A stretch of 64,000 nt of DNA, from contig NZ_VLNR01000017.1 in the NCBI RefSeq assembly GCF_007489275.1, positions 32,140-96,139 on the forward strand, in the 5' to 3' direction. Source of the stretch: Aquimarina algiphila. GTDB taxonomy: Bacteria > Bacteroidota > Bacteroidia > Flavobacteriales > Flavobacteriaceae. Below are positions 53,631-62,848 of this stretch, one piece after another. The notes under the pieces were generated by a model, which was not told the origin of the DNA, ran no database searches, and saw only the letters and a list, made by a program, of their open reading frames with translations. The position numbers and the translations under genes were made by a program. How positions within the stretch are numbered: position 1 is the stretch's first letter; each line of letters starts with the position of its first letter.

Positions 53631-56495
53631 CTATTTTTTTAATAATTTCTTTTTAGTCAGTTTTCCGTCTACATCTATTATAGCGATATAAGTTCCTTGT
53701 GAAACTAAAGATCCATTATCTGATGATCCATCCCAGGTATAATTAAAATTCCCTTCACTTTCTTTATGATTAACTAATTTTCGGACTAGATTACCTCGTA
53801 TGTCATAAATGGTAATGGATACTTCATTCTTGTTATCATTAGTAATATTTGAAAACGTGACTTGCTCTTTAAATGTATTAGGATACACTTTAATGTTTTC
53901 TGAAATGACATCTTCTTCTTCTGTTTTTAGTCTATTCCATGACCTTCCTAAGGGTTGATCAAGCCATAAAAGAATAAATTCATTATCATCAGGTAGTCCT
54001 GTACCTACATGTCGACCAATACTAAAAGGATAATTGTTATCATTTAGTACTCCAATCAAAAACGGATTAAAAACGACCACGCTTTCTATAGTTACAAAAG
54101 GAAAAGCAAAATTTCTTCCTATTCCGATATCACCATCCAATCCAGGTTCAGAAATTCTAAGAATATCTTTAATTTTAAGAAGATCTACATTAAGTCTTTT
54201 TTCTACCAATTCTTCATTTTCATCTAATTCTATCTCATATATGGCTTTAAAACCATTTAGATCCCCTTGTGAACCATCACGTTCGATGATTAAACCTCTT
54301 TTACGATTAAACATAATAAAGTCTCCTATTGCGGTCGCTTTTTGATTTAAAGGATATTCAAACTTTTTACCAGAATATGATTTACTTTCTAAATCAAATT
54401 CATGAATAAGTAGATTATTATTATCAGCGCCTTGTAAAGGCTTTTCCAGCAAAGGAAGTAACGTTCTTTTATCTGTACTTAGTGCCAGTCCTTCAAAACC
54501 ACCACTACCTTTTACACGGAAAGGTGTATCTAATTCTGTATTACGATAAGGCCAATATAATCCAGCTAACCATGGCGTATTTTGTCCATTTTGATCTTGT
54601 AGATTTGTTCCATCTCCAGCATCTCCAACCTTTGGGAAATCACCAAATAAACATACGGTTCGTATCTCAGGATATTGTTTTTGTGTAATTAATAATGTTC
54701 TAAAGTCAAAACTTTGTATATCTGCTCTGTCGGTAAGGTTATTTTTTACAATAACATCTGCTATGACTTTAGTAAAAGTTTCAGGATCGACCGTTCTATC
54801 GGCAAAAACATCTCCACGATCATCAGTGTCTGTTCTTGGATTGATTTTGGTTTCGATGTTAAAACGGACTTTGGATGCATTCATCCAACGTTTCATTGCT
54901 TCGGGATCTGATGCTCCAGGTCCGTTTTTATAATATTCAATATAAAAGTCAACAAAATCAAATAATTGTTGTAACGATGGCATAATATAAGGATCAACAA
55001 GCTCTTTTTGATTTGAAAATGCTACTGCAACCGGGGACAGTGAAAGATCATTGGTTTGAGAAGGTCTTCCATTTAATATTTTATCAGCAATAAATGTTGT
55101 TTGAATTTGATCTAATGTGAGATCTTTTACTAATACTTCATCTTTAAATTCATAAGGAGTACCATCAACTTTACGTGTTTTTGCAGCTTCAATATGTGGA
55201 TCGTGATCCAAAACAGGAACTCCGTCAAGAGTAATTCCGCAATCAGTTTCGAGAGTAGGCATAAGGAAATCTAAAGCGGCTTCCATGGCTGGTAAAGTGT
55301 TTTCAGGACGTAGATTTCGTGAGCCTCTGTGTCCTTGTGCATCAAACAACTTTACATCAATCAAACCATCTGCATTTATATAATCCGGTTGGCCATCTTT
55401 GTTTTTATCAAAATTTTGTATCGCTTCTAATAATAAATCTGGGCGATCAGAAATGATTCCTTGTACTCCTTGATCGAGAAGAAGATTCATGTTTTCTAGA
55501 TCATTAACGGTATATACTACTACTTGATGTCCTGCTCGATTTAAAGAAGAAACATTAAATAATTCGCTAGAAGCTTGTTTGAGTCCAGTAGGAGGGTTTT
55601 CTCTACTTCCAACCTTTGTATTAGAATTTTGATCATCCAACATGACAAACCATGGGGACATCACTGGAGGTTTACTTCCGTTTGTTTTTGCATGTGATCT
55701 CATTGCGTTCATAACACGAAGTGCACTAAATTCTTCACTATATGGATTTTGTGGTGCACGAAGTTCTTTTCCCGGATTATCAAAATCAGGAAGAGAAAAG
55801 GGAGGGTCTAATAAAATCCCATTTTTATCAAAATGTAGCAAAAAAGGACCAAATTCATCACCAATCCAATAGTCGCCGTTAGCCGTTCTTTGTATAGACT
55901 CTATATCAAAATCTGCGCCGGTAAGGATTCTGGAATCACTAAAATGGTTAGTTATTGCAAAAGGTATCAAATGATTGGGATCACGCAATTCTATAAAGTC
56001 TAGTACGTCAATTCCACCATCGTTATGCGCAATAATACTTTTAAACTTTGGTTGTATTCTATAAAGACGTAGATGATAATCTGCTGAGTTTTCGATACTA
56101 CCAAAACCGTTATCAGACAATACGGTAAAGGTTCTGTCAAAATTGTTTAGAACGGCAGAAAAACCTTGTATAGGCTGTTTGTTTAAAAAAGGAACTGGTT
56201 GTTGATTGATCAATCCTTGGTTTATATATTGTCCTGAGGAAGGGCCTTCAGAGAAGCTGGCAGCAGGCAAAACTGCTCTTGAGATCAGTATGTCTCCAAA
56301 GTTGGTAAAGGACTTACCAGTTCCTTTTGGAATCATTTTCTTGTTGTAATTGTTATCAGTAGGAATCTCGAATTGAGATTTCTCTATAGTCTCTTTTTTT
56401 GAGTTTTGGGCTTGAAGTGATGAGGATAAGATACATAAGATACTTAATAGTGTATAGTATGTCATTTTTGAAATGATTTGGTAATGGCGTTTCAT
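53631..56495 (-). CDS. T9SS-secreted phytase-like esterase / glycerophosphodiesterase chimera
   Basis: A 954-residue exported protein (start chosen at 56495; MTYYTLLSILCILSSSLQAQ, ten codons in, is the hydrophobic core). Residues ~70-240 resemble the first half of the phytase-like esterase fold (TVLSDNGFGS, GDEFGPFLLHF). Next, VVVYTVNDLENMNLLLDQGV and IISDRPDLLLEA look like the end of a GDPD barrel, followed by a full GDPD domain from AQGHRGSRNLRPENT (HRG...EN...) with TDCGITLDGVPVLDHDPH. The rest of the phytase-like fold follows, then a type A T9SS sorting domain (KVYPNTFKEQVTF to KKLLKK). Confidence 0.82.
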   Translation of the reverse strand: MKRHYQIISKMTYYTLLSILCILSSSLQAQNSKKETIEKSQFEIPTDNNYNKKMIPKGTGKSFTNFGDILISRAVLPAASFSEGPSSGQYINQGLINQQPVPFLNKQPIQGFSAVLNNFDRTFTVLSDNGFGSIENSADYHLRLYRIQPKFKSIIAHNDGGIDVLDFIELRDPNHLIPFAITNHFSDSRILTGADFDIESIQRTANGDYWIGDEFGPFLLHFDKNGILLDPPFSLPDFDNPGKELRAPQNPYSEEFSALRVMNAMRSHAKTNGSKPPVMSPWFVMLDDQNSNTKVGSRENPPTGLKQASSELFNVSSLNRAGHQVVVYTVNDLENMNLLLDQGVQGIISDRPDLLLEAIQNFDKNKDGQPDYINADGLIDVKLFDAQGHRGSRNLRPENTLPAMEAALDFLMPTLETDCGITLDGVPVLDHDPHIEAAKTRKVDGTPYEFKDEVLVKDLTLDQIQTTFIADKILNGRPSQTNDLSLSPVAVAFSNQKELVDPYIMPSLQQLFDFVDFYIEYYKNGPGASDPEAMKRWMNASKVRFNIETKINPRTDTDDRGDVFADRTVDPETFTKVIADVIVKNNLTDRADIQSFDFRTLLITQKQYPEIRTVCLFGDFPKVGDAGDGTNLQDQNGQNTPWLAGLYWPYRNTELDTPFRVKGSGGFEGLALSTDKRTLLPLLEKPLQGADNNNLLIHEFDLESKSYSGKKFEYPLNQKATAIGDFIMFNRKRGLIIERDGSQGDLNGFKAIYEIELDENEELVEKRLNVDLLKIKDILRISEPGLDGDIGIGRNFAFPFVTIESVVVFNPFLIGVLNDNNYPFSIGRHVGTGLPDDNEFILLWLDQPLGRSWNRLKTEEEDVISENIKVYPNTFKEQVTFSNITNDNKNEVSITIYDIRGNLVRKLVNHKESEGNFNYTWDGSSDNGSLVSQGTYIAIIDVDGKLTKKKLLKK

Positions 56496-56817
56496 GATGT
56501 GTATTACGTTTAAGATTAATTTGGTTAATGACTTCATAAAATTACGCGCTGTATATTACCAAATCGTTTATCTTCTTTAAACAAATGTTTAGGATAAGGT
56601 TAGCTGTTTTATGATTGTGTAATACCCAGGATGAACATGAAAACTAAATTAGGAACTTGTACGAAAACGTTGTAGTGATATATTGTGATTCTTATTACAT
56701 AAATTGAATTTTGATGAAAATTCAATAATTCTCAAGCAGGGTAAGGGGTTATAGGAGTATTCTAAGAGGATTAAATTATATTTGATTTCAATATATTTAA
56801 GAAAACATACGTCAAGG
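56496..56817. other. Intergenic region between the GDPD chimera and GH31 genes
   Basis: 322 bp between divergent genes. The only structure I see is the inverted repeat TTGAATTTT / AAAATTCAA (56704-56725, loop GATG), about 95 bp before the GH31 start, a possible operator. No coding frame of note. Confidence 0.4.
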
Positions 56818-59217
56818 ATGAATATCAAGTTTCTACATTTTGCAGTTTCTATAATAGTTGCGTCAACCATTATTTCATGTAAAAAAAAATATGAAGGATC
56901 TTATCAGGGTTATAAGAATTTAAATGGATATATAGAAGTTTATAAAAAAGATGGAAAATATAGGTTTAAAATCTATTCAGATAAAATTATAGAAACTTCG
57001 TTTATCCCCAAAGGAGAAACATTTGATTCTACATCTCATGCGGTTATTTTGAAACCCAGATTAACAAAGACAGCTATTGTTGATAGTGATAGTATTTTAA
57101 CCATTAATACTAATGGTATTGATATTCATATTACTAAAGAACCATTTCATATTTCATACACCTACAAAGGGAAAGAATTAATATCTGAAAAAGATGGATA
57201 CGTAAAAACAGATTCTTTAGAAATATTAAACTTTAATTTAGATAAAGACGAAGTAATTTATGGAGCAGGATCCAGAGTAGTTGGAATGAATAGGAGAGGT
57301 AAGAGACTTCAATTATACAATAAAGCTCATTATGGATATGAAACCCAATCAGAATTAATGAATTTTACTATGCCTTTAGTGCTTTCTTCTAAGATATATG
57401 CAGTACATTTTGATAATGCACCTATTGGGTTTCTGGATATTGATAGTGAAAAAGATAATACACTTGGGTACGAAACAATAGGCGGACGAAAAACATATCA
57501 GGTAATAGCTGGGGATGATTGGAAAAATTTAATGTATGAGTATACAGAACTAACAGGTAAACAACCTTTACCGCCTAGATGGGCTTTTGGAAATTTTGCT
57601 AGTCGTTTTGGGTATCATTCTGAAAGAGAAACTCGTGAGACCGTAGAAAAATTTGCAAAAGATAGTATCCCCTTAGATGCTGTAATTTTAGATATTTATT
57701 GGTTTGGAAAAGATATTAAAGGGCATATGGGAAATCTTGAGTTTTTAAAAGACTCATTTCCCAATCCAAAACAAATGATTAATGATTTTGCGATTAATGG
57801 CGTTAAAACGGTTCTTATTACAGAGCCGTTTGTATTAACATCTTCTAAGAAATGGGATGAAGCAGTGTCAAAAGGAGTTTTAGGAACTGATATAGAAGGG
57901 AAACCTTTTACCTATGATTTTTACTTTGGTAATACAGGAATTATTGATATTTATAACCCCAAAGGAAAAGAATGGTTTTGGAATATTTACAAAGAGCATG
58001 TTAAAGATTTTGGTGTAGCAGGTTGGTGGGGAGATCTTGGAGAACCCGAGGTGCACCCATCAGATTTACAACATGCCGTAGGAAGTGCAGACGAAGTCCA
58101 TAATATATATGGTCATGATTGGGCGAGAATGATACAAGAAGGATATCATAAAGATTTTGCAGATCAGCGTCCTTTTATATTAATGCGTGCAGGGTATTCA
58201 GGATCACAACGTTTTGGTATGATACCATGGTCTGGAGATGTAAATAGAACTTGGGGAGGATTACAACCACAAACAGAAATAGCGCTTCAGATGGGAATGC
58301 AGGGGATGGGATATATGCATTCTGATCTTGGAGGATTTGCTGGTGGAGAAACTTTTGACGCTGAGTTATATACACGTTGGTTACAATATGGTGTGTTTCA
58401 ACCAATATTCAGACCCCACGCACAAGAACACATTGCACCAGAGCCTGTTTTTCATGATAAGAAAACAAAAGCTTTAGCCAAGAAAAGTATTGAACTTAGG
58501 TATAGTTTGTTACCTTATAATTATACGATCGCTTTTAATAATAATCAAACAGGAATGCCTTTAATGCGTCCCTTGTTTTTTGAACATTCTAATGATAAAG
58601 AACTATTAGAACTAAGTTTTACGTATTTATGGGGAGATGATTTTCTAGTATCTCCGGTTATACAACCCGGAATAGCGTCTATGGATGTTCCTTTTCCAAA
58701 GGGAATAAATTGGTATGACTTTTTTACAGGAGAAAAATTTGAAGGAGGAGGGTATAAAACCGTTAATGTTGAAAAAGATCATATTCCTGTATTTGTAAAA
58801 GGAGGAGCTTTTATTCCGATGATAGCGCCGGTTTTAACTACAGATAAATATTCTACCAAAGATTTAGTACTACATTTTTACTATGATAGTATGGTCAAAA
58901 AGAGTTTTGGGACATTATACGATGATGATGGTAAAACACCTATGGCTTTTGAAAATGGAAAATATGAAATATTAAAATTTGATAGTAAAACATCATCAGG
59001 GGAGTTATCTATTTATCTATCTGCAAAAAAAGGAATAAATTATACATCAAGTGATCGAAACATTTCTTTAGTTATACATAATATTAATGAAAAACCAAAA
59101 TCAGTTAAGATAGATGATAGATCAATTTCTTTTGATTGGAGTGAAGAAGATAAAACGGTAGTATTATCTTTTAACTGGAATTCTGCTGAAACTAAAAACA
59201 TGAATATTTTGTTGTAG
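56818..59217 (+). CDS. Glycoside hydrolase family 31 lipoprotein (alpha-glucosidase-like)
   Basis: A 799-residue enzyme. The start at 56818 gives a lipoprotein signal ending in TIISC (an upstream in-frame TTG would extend it). The N-terminal beta-sandwich is followed by the GH31 TIM barrel: LDAVILDIYWFGKDIKGH, the nucleophile Asp in GWWGDLGEPEVHP near residue 406, the acid/base Asp in WSGDVNRTWGG near 473, then PHAQEH and the C-terminal beta-domains. It hydrolyses alpha-linked sugars, and its anchoring suggests periplasmic or surface action. There is no SusCD pair next to it. Confidence 0.9.
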   Translation: MNIKFLHFAVSIIVASTIISCKKKYEGSYQGYKNLNGYIEVYKKDGKYRFKIYSDKIIETSFIPKGETFDSTSHAVILKPRLTKTAIVDSDSILTINTNGIDIHITKEPFHISYTYKGKELISEKDGYVKTDSLEILNFNLDKDEVIYGAGSRVVGMNRRGKRLQLYNKAHYGYETQSELMNFTMPLVLSSKIYAVHFDNAPIGFLDIDSEKDNTLGYETIGGRKTYQVIAGDDWKNLMYEYTELTGKQPLPPRWAFGNFASRFGYHSERETRETVEKFAKDSIPLDAVILDIYWFGKDIKGHMGNLEFLKDSFPNPKQMINDFAINGVKTVLITEPFVLTSSKKWDEAVSKGVLGTDIEGKPFTYDFYFGNTGIIDIYNPKGKEWFWNIYKEHVKDFGVAGWWGDLGEPEVHPSDLQHAVGSADEVHNIYGHDWARMIQEGYHKDFADQRPFILMRAGYSGSQRFGMIPWSGDVNRTWGGLQPQTEIALQMGMQGMGYMHSDLGGFAGGETFDAELYTRWLQYGVFQPIFRPHAQEHIAPEPVFHDKKTKALAKKSIELRYSLLPYNYTIAFNNNQTGMPLMRPLFFEHSNDKELLELSFTYLWGDDFLVSPVIQPGIASMDVPFPKGINWYDFFTGEKFEGGGYKTVNVEKDHIPVFVKGGAFIPMIAPVLTTDKYSTKDLVLHFYYDSMVKKSFGTLYDDDGKTPMAFENGKYEILKFDSKTSSGELSIYLSAKKGINYTSSDRNISLVIHNINEKPKSVKIDDRSISFDWSEEDKTVVLSFNWNSAETKNMNILL

Positions 59218-59379
59218 TACTACTGTAATTTAGGATACTATAATTTATCAGTTTTTTATGAATAATACATTATAAGGTTTGTTATATTAGAGAAGAGATA
59301 AAATTTCTTTGGTTTTATATATAAAATAGTATATTAAGGCACTTAATCAACTTAGTAACTCAACATTATATAACACAAA

Positions 59380-59775
59380 ATGAAACTAAAGAATATACTT
59401 TTTTTGCTTATTGCCCTAAGCCTAACGGGGTGTAAATCTAATGATATATTATGGCTCAATGGTCAATGGGAAGGCGTTGGATGTCAATTAGATTTTGAAG
59501 AAACTTATACCTGGTCTATTAATCTAAATATTAATGCCACTAAAAAGTTGTTTAATATAGAATACCCTAGTCTTAAATGTAATGGAAATTGGGAATTGAT
59601 AGACTATTCTAATGGTAGAGCTATTTTTTCTGAATTAATAATAGAAAACACTAATGCCTGTATAGAAAAAGGGAAAGTTATACTCACTAAAGTAGATGAA
59701 AATCATATTAGCTTTAGTTACTATATATTAAATGAGAATGAAGTTGTAGCTTTTTCAACATTAAGAAGAAAGTAA
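59380..59775 (+). CDS. Small lipoprotein of unknown function
   Basis: A 131-residue predicted lipoprotein (signal ending LSLTGC). The mature part begins NGQWEGVGCQLDFEETYTW and continues as alternating beta strands with two further cysteines (near residues 65 and 91), like a small lipocalin-type barrel. Family not recognised. It is 26 nt before the YdeI-like gene, so the two may be co-transcribed. Confidence 0.65.
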   Translation: MKLKNILFLLIALSLTGCKSNDILWLNGQWEGVGCQLDFEETYTWSINLNINATKKLFNIEYPSLKCNGNWELIDYSNGRAIFSELIIENTNACIEKGKVILTKVDENHISFSYYILNENEVVAFSTLRRK

Positions 59776-59801
59776 AGTAGGGTTGATGTATACATTAAGT
59801 C

Positions 59802-60392
59802 ATGCAAAAAAATAAATCAGTAGAAGAATTCATTATAAAAAATAAAAATTGGAAAGAGGCTTTAGAGGTTCTAAGAAGTATAGCGCTTTCTACAGGATTG
59901 AAAGAAACTATAAAATGGGGAGCTCCTGTATATACGATTAACAATAAAAATGTAATAGGTTTAGGTGCTTTTAAATCTTATGTGGGTATTTGGTTTTTTC
60001 AAGGGGTATTTCTTAAGGATGTTTCTAATGCATTGGTAAACGCTCAAGAAGGAAAAACTAAAGGGCTGCGACAATGGAGATTTAATAGTGTAAAGGATAT
60101 TGATAAAGATCTGGTGCTTCAGTATGTACAAGAAGCGATTCAAAATCAGAAGGATGGAAAAGAAATTAAACCAAACAAATCAAAAGATGTAAAATTTCCT
60201 CTGGAATTATCCAATGCATTAAATTCAGATTCAGATTTTAAACAATGTTTTGAGCAATTAGCTCCTTTTAAACAAAAAGAATATGTAGAATATATTGCTA
60301 CTGCAAAACGAGAAGCTACAAAATTATCAAGGCTTGAAAAAATTATTCCTATGATTAACAGGGGAATAGGGCTAAATGATAAATATAGATAA
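59802..60392 (+). CDS. YdeI/OmpD-associated family protein with DUF1801 domain
   Basis: A 196-residue cytosolic protein. DUF1801 is at residues 10-115 (LKETIKWGAPVYTINNKNVI, GAFKSYVGIWFF) and the YdeI/OmdA helical tail at 125-196 (FKQCFEQLAPFKQKEYVEYI, then LEKIIPMI). Function is unknown; the family has been linked to peptide resistance in enterobacteria without a known mechanism. Confidence 0.82.
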   Translation: MQKNKSVEEFIIKNKNWKEALEVLRSIALSTGLKETIKWGAPVYTINNKNVIGLGAFKSYVGIWFFQGVFLKDVSNALVNAQEGKTKGLRQWRFNSVKDIDKDLVLQYVQEAIQNQKDGKEIKPNKSKDVKFPLELSNALNSDSDFKQCFEQLAPFKQKEYVEYIATAKREATKLSRLEKIIPMINRGIGLNDKYR

Positions 60393-60481
60393 TTATTAAA
60401 TCATAAAATTTTCGTTTATTATTGAATAGTAAAGTTATACTGTTCTTTTTGCTGGAATCTCAATCCTCTATATTACTTACC

Positions 60482-60510
60482 TTATTATTATTATTATTAT
60501 TATTATTGAT
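60482..60510. repeat. (TTA)n microsatellite
   Basis: About nine tandem TTA triplets between the convergent YdeI-like and esterase genes. Slippage could change copy number; it is non-coding here. Confidence 0.8.
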
Positions 60511-60522
60511 TTATAATAAGCA

Positions 60523-61182
60523 TTAGATCAATGTACTCAGCCATTCCTTAAACTGATAAAAGTTCTGTGGAGCAACACCATGTCCTACAGGAAATTCATG
60601 TAATGAAGTTTCTATCCCTAATTCTTTAAGTAAGACAGGAGCTTTACGAGCCCAATCAACAGGGATAACCTGATCCACACTACCATGAGAACAATACAAG
60701 TTTAACTTGGAAAAGTCATTAGATTTATATCCCTCTTTTAATATATCTTCATTCAAATATCCACTAAGAGCAATTACATTGTTAACTTTTTGAGGGTAGG
60801 AGAGTGCCACGGCATAACTCAAAATAGTACCTTGACTAAACCCAAGAAGAGTAACATTATCTGAATCTAAATCATATGCATTTACAGCTTCATCAATAAA
60901 ATTAGCAATCTTATCTCTGGATTCGATGGCTTGCTTGTCATCACTAAACTTACCTTGAGCAGCATCAAAATAGATAGCATACCAGGCATTTCCATATGGC
61001 TGCATAGGATACGGAGCACGAACCGAAATGATACATAACTCTTCAGGTAATTCTGCTGCAAAAGAAAAAAGATCATTTTCATCACTTCCATATCCATGAA
61101 ACATAAATAACACTGGGGTTTTTTCTTTTTTGATTGATGGTGCCTGGATAATATGATATAGAGAAAGTGATTGGGTTTGCAT
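60523..61182 (-). CDS. Alpha/beta hydrolase, phospholipase/carboxylesterase family
   Basis: A 219-residue esterase. The oxyanion segment is LFMFHGYGSDENDLF, the nucleophile Ser in LLGFSQGTILSYA near residue 116, the Asp in HGSVDQVIPVDWA near 170 and the His in FPVGHGVAPQ near 201, giving a complete triad. The closest group is the YpfH/carboxylesterase 2 type acting on short acyl esters. It is 4 nt downstream of the peptidase-like gene and co-transcribed with it. Confidence 0.85.
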   Translation of the reverse strand: MQTQSLSLYHIIQAPSIKKEKTPVLFMFHGYGSDENDLFSFAAELPEELCIISVRAPYPMQPYGNAWYAIYFDAAQGKFSDDKQAIESRDKIANFIDEAVNAYDLDSDNVTLLGFSQGTILSYAVALSYPQKVNNVIALSGYLNEDILKEGYKSNDFSKLNLYCSHGSVDQVIPVDWARKAPVLLKELGIETSLHEFPVGHGVAPQNFYQFKEWLSTLI

Positions 61183-61186
61183 AGTT

Positions 61187-61996
61187 TTATCTTATTTGTA
61201 GATGTATATGGTCATCATGTCTTACAGCCCGGCATCCTTGAAATCTAATTTTAGGACTTTGTATGCCCAAACGATATCGTAAATGAGGTTCTATAAACAA
61301 CTTACTGACCTGTTTTTGTTTTACAATTTCCAAAAGTAAATCTTTTGTAGCTTTTTTAGAAAATTTTAGACTCTTGTTTACTGTTCCGAAAGTAAAATAT
61401 TGAGTAAAATCATATTGCCAATATCCTTTTTGTTTGCAAATTGTGGTTTGCTGATGTTCATTTTTGGTAGGAGATTCAAATACTCCGTATCCACTAATAG
61501 AAGGTTTTTTATTAACTATATGATGTTCTTGGTTTTTATAAATAAACGAAATGTCAATTTTTTTGCCATCATCATGACTAAGATGTGGAAGTAATGGGAA
61601 ATTATCAATAAAAGGAAAATTAGCATCTAGATATACTAATTTGATTTCTGGATTTGATTCTTCAAATGAATGAGCAATTTGCTGTAGTGCATTTTGTAAT
61701 TGTGGTGTTACATAATTTCTATTCAAGAATTTAGTTAAAAAAGTATGTGCTTCTATAGTTGACGAATCTTTAATTTTTACTCTTCCAAAAAGAGGAGTTA
61801 CATAAGGAAGGATTAAAAAGGTAACAAAAGTATATATAGAAAAAAATGTGATTGTTTTTATAATCGCTTTTTTCCTCATTTTTTTTCTTAAAAACAATAG
61901 GTCCGTACATAGATAAATAATTCCTCCTATTTGTGTGGTAACAGTTAACAAGATTATGATAAGAATCTTAACTATAATTTTTACGATTAAATTCAT
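61187..61996 (-). CDS. Membrane-anchored LAS-type metallopeptidase candidate (MepA/VanY-like)
   Basis: A 269-residue protein. Two N-terminal hydrophobic segments (residues 4-36 and 42-68) anchor it; the rest is extracytoplasmic. LPHLSHDDGKKIDISF (near 140-155) fits the SxHxxGxxxD zinc motif and RHDDHIHLQIR at the very C-terminus fits the HxH motif of LAS peptidases, which cleave peptidoglycan peptides. The overall sequence is divergent from MepA and VanY, so this is a motif-based call. It is 4 nt upstream of the esterase gene. Confidence 0.6.
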   Translation of the reverse strand: MNLIVKIIVKILIIILLTVTTQIGGIIYLCTDLLFLRKKMRKKAIIKTITFFSIYTFVTFLILPYVTPLFGRVKIKDSSTIEAHTFLTKFLNRNYVTPQLQNALQQIAHSFEESNPEIKLVYLDANFPFIDNFPLLPHLSHDDGKKIDISFIYKNQEHHIVNKKPSISGYGVFESPTKNEHQQTTICKQKGYWQYDFTQYFTFGTVNKSLKFSKKATKDLLLEIVKQKQVSKLFIEPHLRYRLGIQSPKIRFQGCRAVRHDDHIHLQIR

Positions 61997-62446
61997 TAAA
62001 GTAAATATACTGATTGATTTAGATACTATTTTTTGTTTAAAGTTTATTATTTAACAAAAAATGAAATAATGTTAATTTTTAGTTGCTATTACTGTTTTGA
62101 AATGTTTTAAGTGTATGTTTTACAGTTAATTGCATTAATAAACACATGTTAATTTTTGATGTATAAACGTAATTTTATTATGGTTTAACCATAATTGTTT
62201 TATATATTGATATCATATTGATTTTCAGTTCAATATGTTTTTAAGACTTCACACAGGCTTTTATAGAAAAAAACAGGCTTATAAATTATCCAATTATCTT
62301 CTTAAGAAGGTATTTGACAGGAAGAAAATGGTATTTCAACTACTATAAGTGTTTTTTACTTATATCTAATTTAATTTAGACCCTAATAAAAGTACTATAG
62401 TACATTCAAACATATGTAAAATATTAATCATTAACCCCAATATCTT
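61997..62446. promoter_or_regulatory. 450-bp regulatory-looking intergenic region
   Basis: No coding frame. Contains the palindrome ATTATGGTTTAACCATAAT (62177-62195), two ACAGGCTT direct repeats 20 bp apart (62253 and 62273), and the 12-bp palindrome CTTCTTAAGAAG (62298-62309). These are spaced like activator or repressor sites ahead of the gene at 62447. Confidence 0.45.
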
Positions 62447-62806
62447 ATGAATAAAATTACCTATACAATTGTGCTCTTATGTTTTGTGCAATTTGGTTTC
62501 TCGCAAACCGACAATGATTATCAAACCATAATAACCACTATATCTGAAGGGTATAATGCTAAAGATGCTAATAAAATTTTTAGCGTTTTCTCAGCTGATT
62601 TACAATCAACATTTTCTCTGGATAAAGTAAAAAGTTTTATTGAGGAGAACCACGCTTCAAAAGGTACTATGAGCGAATCTACTCTTTTAGTAGAAGAAGA
62701 TGGAAATAGGAGGTATTTAACAGAATTCGAAAATGCATCCTCTGTTTTAGTTCTCGGATTATCTTCAGATAATAAAGTTAAAACATTTGCTCTAGAAGAG
62801 TATTAA
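62447..62806 (+). CDS. Small secreted protein of unknown function (DUF3887-like)
   Basis: A 119-residue exported protein (signal peptide cut near FSQTD). The mature part resembles a SnoaL/DUF3887-like alpha+beta fold: ISEGYNAKDANKIFSVFSAD at the start, then FSLDKVKSFIEENHAS and a terminal VLVLGLSSDNKVKTFALEE. No catalytic motif. It is 42 nt before the PilJ-domain gene and probably co-transcribed with it. Confidence 0.65.
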   Translation: MNKITYTIVLLCFVQFGFSQTDNDYQTIITTISEGYNAKDANKIFSVFSADLQSTFSLDKVKSFIEENHASKGTMSESTLLVEEDGNRRYLTEFENASSVLVLGLSSDNKVKTFALEEY

Positions 62807-62848
62807 TACCCCAAATTTAAAATTACAATAACCTTATAATTCAATTAC

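Noticed and set aside
59775..59800. GTAGGGTTGATG before the YdeI-like gene
   Set aside because: Same reason: no second block, and it lies within 30 nt between two probably co-transcribed genes.
60482..60510. (TTA)n run as a phase-variation switch
   Set aside because: It lies between two convergent genes, outside any promoter or coding frame I can define.
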